A DNA stretch of 64,000 bases from Bartonella phoceensis (GTDB taxonomy: Bacteria; Pseudomonadota; Alphaproteobacteria; Rhizobiales; Rhizobiaceae). The notes beneath the pieces were generated by a model. That model did not search any database, had not been told where the DNA came from, and saw only the letters and a program-made list of their open reading frames with translations. Of the stretch, positions 61,001-64,000 are shown piece by piece (position 1 is the first letter of the stretch; every line of letters begins with the position of its first letter). Position numbers and translations under genes: made by a program. Location of the stretch: assembly GCF_902825145.1 (NCBI RefSeq), contig NZ_CADEAD010000002.1:356173-420172 (forward strand). Reading direction: 5' to 3'.

Positions 61001-61051
61001 TCCGGCGGTCATTGGGGTGTAGGTGCGGGATTCAATATGACATTGAATTGA
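55091..61051 (+). CDS. badA: Trimeric autotransporter adhesin, BadA/Vomp family
   Basis: Surface adhesin of 1986 residues. The start is ATG 55091 with AGGAGG four bases upstream. The signal peptide is MKKYSKPNLVKAV..., cut near SPIFA|ANL. The head begins with GSHGSVVLIGDDDFCG, as in BadA, followed by YadA-like left-handed roll repeats (about residues 160-300, e.g. SVAVGGLATASGSNSIAVGA). A neck, DAVNVAQLKAIS, lies near residue 374. The stalk has many neck/coiled-coil modules marked by (D/E)A(V/I)NGSQ at about 57502, 57843, 58225, 58609, 58990, 59574, 59955, 60310 and 60627. The last 65 residues (LRYNDTPGKLSVGFGSGLWR ... GVGAGFNMTLN) are the trimeric beta-barrel anchor. Known family roles: binding host matrix and cells, autoaggregation. 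The stalk is shorter than the approximately 3000-residue BadA of B. henselae. Confidence 0.95.
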   Translation: MKKYSKPNLVKAVSVGVAITALLSSVSPIFAANLAILGQTVKSTNGPGVLYKNGSHGSVVLIGDDDFCGVDNVKGRGGEIQKNIADSQRITVEEQYLRFLKGYNAPGGGNPYGTHSEQITWVSEGRLSGNNSYMGKSSTDGTANAMPEAFGVYSFATGCGSSATGNYSTAFGAGATAKAAGAQAFGVSALAGGTVSVALGMGSEAGGEASVAVGGLATASGSNSIAVGAEAKAAKNYSIAIGLDSEAKGSGSIAIGSRLSDRTEAGNPERKVIAEGENSVAIGTHTYGKGEDSVAIGANAQALVRDGVAVGGASVSRVEKGIKGYDPATGQETTKIDVAWKSTAGAFSVGDVGASEGKITRQITGVAAGTEDTDAVNVAQLKAISAAASGAWKLSVNDENSTDVNPGSTIDFSVEDAKVGKDNLTIKRETQQNKHKIKFALNDNLKLTSVTTGRSTMSDDGFIINNGPRMSIDGFMVGDENAPSMTVEGINAGKKKIINVADATDDYDAVNYKQLKDIKDSVTTRWQLTVNGQNATSIGQNETVNFQADNKKGNQNIKIVGDDKRNVTFDLAEDITVTSVTTGNSIMSNQGFGFINGGPKISMDGINAGSKNIINVADGTRPNDAVNYKQLKNLQEIVLTQGWYLLVNGENESKIVNGSTVDLVADQNEEPNIIIKKNDDKVEFSLNKRIEVETVLTKGAFMNEIGLGVTDGASITTQGIDAGNKIITGVLKGEKGTDAVNVAQLNEMKVQIADNSLVKWDDGKKLITIGAQKEGIEINITNSKGESRIIDGVRDGKVSYDSKEAINGSQFFNYADNVSEYFGGETDVINGFKPTFTVQHTTHNNVTDAFADVDTFITDIYQQITNVTNNSLVKWDEDTKRITIGEEKGGTKIDITGTSGERTIAGVKGGKISEDSTEAINGSQINKISGNIAEFFGGDAAFQDGAFVGPTYNLSKVSTDGTVKQDTFKNVGDALTGLDANVKNVNSRLTHVTNEFNQKFDNFSQDALLWSENERAFVALHGPKGGKTDSKITYLLDGEIAPDSSDAVNGSQIYFMGSKLAEYFGGGASFKDGTLTPPKYSLPIIFEDGTIGKVDHHDVGSALESLNGNVTNVNNRLTNVANEFTKKFDVLSQDALLWDEEEQAFVALHGKDGNQTKSKISYLKDGEIHKESTDAVNGSQIYSISSKIASHFGGGAGYNNNGEWNSPTFHVYHINDDGTVSEKPYDNVADAFGGVNNSFAQIHNQISNITENSLVKQEGESGLITIGKATGGTKISITNKNDQERTLAGVKDGELSQTSTEAVNGSQLFKTNGNVKTVTDNLSKAVQNISKYFGGGTDVLAGIEPTFLIQGKPYHNVTDAFSSVNTSITNIDNKITEMKENSLVQQKSISDIITIGAKTAGTEMNIAGYGNVARSISGVKAAEKGDEAVNKDQLDESIERISNDVRIASAAAVLYDKNEDGTVNYDSVTLGGERGAKPVALLNVKDGKISQDSHDAVNGSQINKISGDIANYFGGNASFKDGTFKGPKYTLSTIVEDGQVAKVNYYNVGDALTGLDANVKSVNNRLTNVANNFNQKIEGISKDALLWDDEEQAFVARHEKDGQKTNSKLKYLLDGDISKGSTDAITGNQLFLMSNQLAAYFGGGAKYENGKWTAPNFKIVQVNADGTTVEKSHNNVAEAFDGINNGMSNINNRIDDVINKVDSDALKWNKQKGAYDAGRNGQPSKIINVADGKIEKGSKDAVNGGQLWETNERITGVEKDVKHISNRVDNISNTIADIGNTVLNIDAKVDNIENKVNDIAEDAVRYDRDENGKKTNKITLKGSDASEPVLIDNVADGRIEKGSKEAVNGGQLHDYTKEQMKLVLDESKHYTDRRVNNIVVDAIDDAVERANNYTNMKFDALNYSIENVRKEASQAAAIGLAVSNLRYNDTPGKLSVGFGSGLWRSQSAFAFGAGYTSEKGNIRSNVSVTTSGGHWGVGAGFNMTLN

Positions 61052-61081
61052 TAATCAAAAAAACACATAAAAAATTCTTTC

Positions 61082-61117
61082 CACCCTTGTCTCATGAGGC
61101 AGGGGTGAATTGTTTTT
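61082..61117 (+). terminator. Terminator after the adhesin gene
   Basis: CACCCTTG and CAGGGGTG form an 8-bp arm with one mismatch around an inner CTCATGAG palindrome (61082-61107), followed by AATTGTTTTT. 30 bp after the badA stop. Confidence 0.8.
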
Positions 61118-61446
61118 ACATCTGTAAATAGATATAATGACGGTTTTCAAAGCATATGCTAAAGGGGGCATATAAAGATTGATAAGGGATATAGTAGATA
61201 AGTATTGGTTTCAGGAACAAAAAAACTATCATAGTTAAAATTTAATTAAATTTTAACCAATATACAAAAAAATAGATATAGCTTTTTTAGGAAATACAGA
61301 AAAACAAGACACATTCAATTTCTAAAAACGTAATCTCTTCGCTTTTTTAAGCACGCTTTAAATTTTAAACATGTTAGAGCAGTTTAGTATTTAAATATGT
61401 CTCTTTTGTTTTTATAATTAAAATTTTTTTCATTGGGGAATTTGTT
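61118..61446. other. Spacer between the two adhesin loci
   Basis: AT-rich 330 bp with no gene; contains the upstream region of the broken second adhesin. No clear promoter could be assigned. Confidence 0.45.
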
Positions 61447-63711
61447 ATGAAAAAATTATATACCAAATTAGCGGGGAGTGATTTAAAATTTTCTCGTTTT
61501 CCTTTTATTAAAGTTGTATCATTGTCTTCAATAGCTGCACTTTTATCGAGTATTTCTTCTGTTTTTTCAAAAAATCTTGTTTCAAGAGAGGAAGCTTCTA
61601 ATATCATAAGAAGTGTTGCGGTGGAGTATCCACAAAGTGTGATCTCTGTTTATGATGACTCTACCAGTTATTTGGAGCTTATGAATGTATTCAAAGACAA
61701 TTATAGAGCAGTGTTGAGCAGGGCGCTGACATCAGAAGTTCATATTTTGAATGGTTCTATTCAACAATGACCCTCTCTGATGTGGAAAGAGCAGTAAGTA
61801 TAGCGGAAGAAAAGAAACAATCTATCATTAGCCCACAATTGTCTGTTCGTAATAACTTATCCTCTCGACAGTTTAATCAAGGTGATGACGATTCAGCGAT
61901 TCTTAATGTGTCTGATACCTCGCAGAATAATTTATCTTCAAAATTGTAGCGTGACGCATTGGGAAAGAATGTTATTTTTGATAATAACATAGATGTGAAA
62001 ATTAATAATGCTGTTGTTATTGGTGCTGATACAGAGGCAAAATTTTTAGAGAGGGATGGCAATTTGTTATGGGGCACTGTTATCGGTTATAATGCGCAAG
62101 CCTATAGAAGTGGTTCCGTTGCCATTGGTAGCGATGCAATAGTCACAAAAGATGGGGTTGATGGGATTGCTGTAGTTGGTCCTTATGCACGAGTAGTGCA
62201 GCAAGGTGCTCTGGGATTAGGTTATGGGGCAAATGGGTCAGGTGAGACGAGTATTGCTATAGGTTATGCATCGCAAGCTACGTGAATGGCTCTATTACAA
62301 TAGGCTCTACGCAGCATTTGAACTCTATAAGCAATACGAATGATCCAAATAAAGAGACGAACAAAGACCTTAATCATCGCATCAAGGCACTTGGTGAAAA
62401 TGCGATAGCTATAGGTTCTGAAGCATTTGCAAGTGGTAGTAAGTCTTTAGCGATAGGTGTTTTGGCTAAGAGTGAGCAGGAAGATGTGATTTCTATTGGT
62501 ACTGACTCATCTGCATTTGCTAAGATGTCTGTAGCATTGGGGGTGGAATCACAAGCAGCAACAGAATCAGGAGTTGCTATAGGAACGCATTTTTTAGCTG
62601 ATATTGCTGGTTATAACCCTTTGCGAAAAGATAAATCGAAAGATCCAAGTTCTGTATGGAAGAGTAGGCTAAGTGCTGTTAGTGTTGGTAATAAATCTCA
62701 AATGCTATCGCGGAAAATTACAAGCGTAGCAGCTGGGAGTGAAGATGCTGATGCAGTAAATTTTGGACAGCTGCAGAAAATTGAAAAACAAGTCAAAGAA
62801 CAAGTCGTAGCCAGTAGCTTCGTGAAACAAGATGATACAACGAGATACATCACGATTGGTAAATATACAGATGGTGATAAAATCGATATTACCAATCACA
62901 AAAGTGAAAAGCGTATTTTTGCAAGTATAAAGGATGGTAACATTTTAAAAGATTCGAATACAGCTATTACTGGTTCGCAGTTGTTTACGACAAATCAAAA
63001 TGTAATAACGGCATCAAATAATCTCCAAACCGCTGCTACGAATATAGCTGAAACTTTTGGAGGTGGAGCTGGATATCAAGATGGAGAATGGATGGTACCT
63101 ACTTTTACGCTTAAGGCAATTAAAGAAGATAGCACAGAAGAGGAAAAAACTATCCGAGTTCAGCAAAAGTGTTTGTTGGAATTGGCACATCTGTCAAAAA
63201 TATTCAGAATAAAATTACCAATGATATCACCAACCAGATTACTAAAACAAAAAGTGATGCTTTATTATGGAGCGAGAATAATAAGGCATTTATCGTCCAG
63301 CGTGGTGCAGGTGAAGAAAAGACCAATAGCAAGATTAACTTTCTTGCCGATGATGGCATTGCTGAAAACTCAAGTGATGCAATCAATGGTTTCCAGCTTT
63401 ATTCGATGAGTAATGTTCTTAATGAGGCAAAATCTTACACGGATACGAAATTTGAAGCATTAAGATATTGATATTAAGGCATTTCAAAAAGAGGCCAGAC
63501 AGGCAGCAGCTGTTGGTTTAGCAGTATAGAACTTAAATTATTTTGATACCCCGGGATTTTTAAGTTTCTCTCTTGGTATGGGTATATGATGCGGTGAATC
63601 AGCCTTTCTATCGGTGCTAGTTATATGTCAGAAGATGGTAAGATGCGTTCTAATATATCAGCAACGCGGTCATTGGAGGTAGGTGTAGGCCTGAGATTAA
63701 AGCTAAATTGA
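61447..63711 (+). pseudogene. Second BadA/Vomp-type adhesin, broken by several lesions
   Basis: The signal region MKKLYTKLAGSDLKFSRFPF ... LLSSISSVFS starts at 61447 and stops at 61770. The frame changes there, then an in-frame TAG (61947) interrupts, then the head continues (SVAIGSDAIVTKDGVDGIAV). Another shift at about 62283 leads into a 375-codon frame with ENAIAIGSEAFASGSKSLAI, a neck DADAVNFGQLQ and the stalk module ITGSQLFTTNQN. A further shift lies near 63160. The last part keeps DALLWSENNKAFIVQRG and an eroded anchor (KEARQAAAVGLAV, stop, NLNYFDTPGFLS). About 750 codons in original length, with a short stalk. Not functional as it stands. Confidence 0.85.
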
Positions 63712-63748
63712 CGATATAACAAACAATTTTTTTATCGGTACGTATATT

Positions 63749-63772
63749 CGCCCTTATTTTTTGATAAGGGCG
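63749..63772. other. Inverted repeat after the second adhesin
   Basis: CGCCCTTAT (63749-63757) and ATAAGGGCG (63764-63772) form a perfect 9-bp stem with a 6-nt loop, 37 bp after the adhesin relic. The following sequence (AAATTTCA) is not a clean T run, so termination is possible but not certain. Confidence 0.5.
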
Positions 63773-63825
63773 AAATTTCACAGCTAAACAGTATGTCATC
63801 TAGAGATGAGTGCAACATCTAATGG

Positions 63826-63852
63826 TGCTGTAAACCTTAGGAGTTTACAGCA
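63826..63852. other. Inverted repeat near the window end
   Basis: TGCTGTAAAC (63826-63835) and GTTTACAGCA (63843-63852) form a perfect 10-bp stem with a 7-nt loop. A further short pair GCTCTT/AAGAGC follows at about 63862-63884. No gene is evident in the last 290 bp. Confidence 0.5.
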
Positions 63853-64000
63853 TACTTTTCCGCGCTCTTGTTGAAAAAAGAGCACAGTAGAATCCCCATT
63901 GCTAAGAAGTCAATTTTTAACTTGTCATTTTCGTGAATAGTCTATAGAGATACAGAAAGATGTATTGATAAGACTCATTTTGATTGTATAAGTATTTCAA

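Overview
The window looks like a chromosomal segment of a Bartonella species (Alphaproteobacteria, Hyphomicrobiales). The base composition is AT-rich. The gene order rpsT-dnaA-dnaN-recF-aroQ, the fabI-fabB-fabA block divergent from irr, and a very large trimeric autotransporter with a BadA/Vomp head and YadA-type anchor all fit that genus. I cannot fix the species from sequence alone.

Region 1 (1-31.4 kb) is dense core genome. It holds ccmA-ccmB-ccmC (minus), acnA, rpsT, dnaA, dnaN, recF, aroQ, the cytochrome bo operon cyoABCD, gpsA, fabI/fabB/fabA (minus), irr, an SH3-domain exported protein, rpsU, formate-THF ligase, tRNA-Arg, a two-gene RND efflux operon and pgi. The most unusual points are an Irr-type (ICE-like) palindrome between ccmA and acnA and a CyoD subunit carrying a C-terminal array of five 60-bp repeats.

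Region 2 (31.5-33.9 kb) is a decayed prophage piece: a ParB-like protein, a late-control/tail D protein and a Dam methylase split around a VOC-family gene with a nonsense codon. It sits directly 3' of tRNA-Ser(CGA). Region 3 (34-39.7 kb) returns to core genes (rplU, rpmA, an EIIA-HPr-EI fusion, tRNA-Ser(GGA)), with about 1.4 kb of gene-free sequence before the fusion gene.

Region 4 (39.7-53.4 kb) begins at the 3' end of tRNA-Ser(GGA) and is almost wholly a graveyard. It contains a broken riboflavin cluster (ribE diverging from ribD-ribA-BKACE), an AlaX fragment, a phage tail tape-measure relic and pieces of an NRPS. It also has two MFS-like relics, a GNAT and a SAM methyltransferase relic, and a phage repressor relic. 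Within this decay two adjacent small minus-strand ORFs (213 and 89 codons) remain intact with strong ribosome-binding sites; I do not recognise them.

Region 5 (53.4-64 kb) is a 1.5-kb very AT-rich non-coding stretch, a structured leader, and an intact 1986-codon BadA/Vomp-type adhesin. A second adhesin paralogue follows in tandem and is broken by several frameshifts and stops. Working together, the core genes cover heme export and iron-responsive control (ccm, acnA, irr), replication start-up (dnaA/dnaN/recF), terminal respiration (cyo), lipid synthesis (fab, gpsA) and host adhesion (badA).
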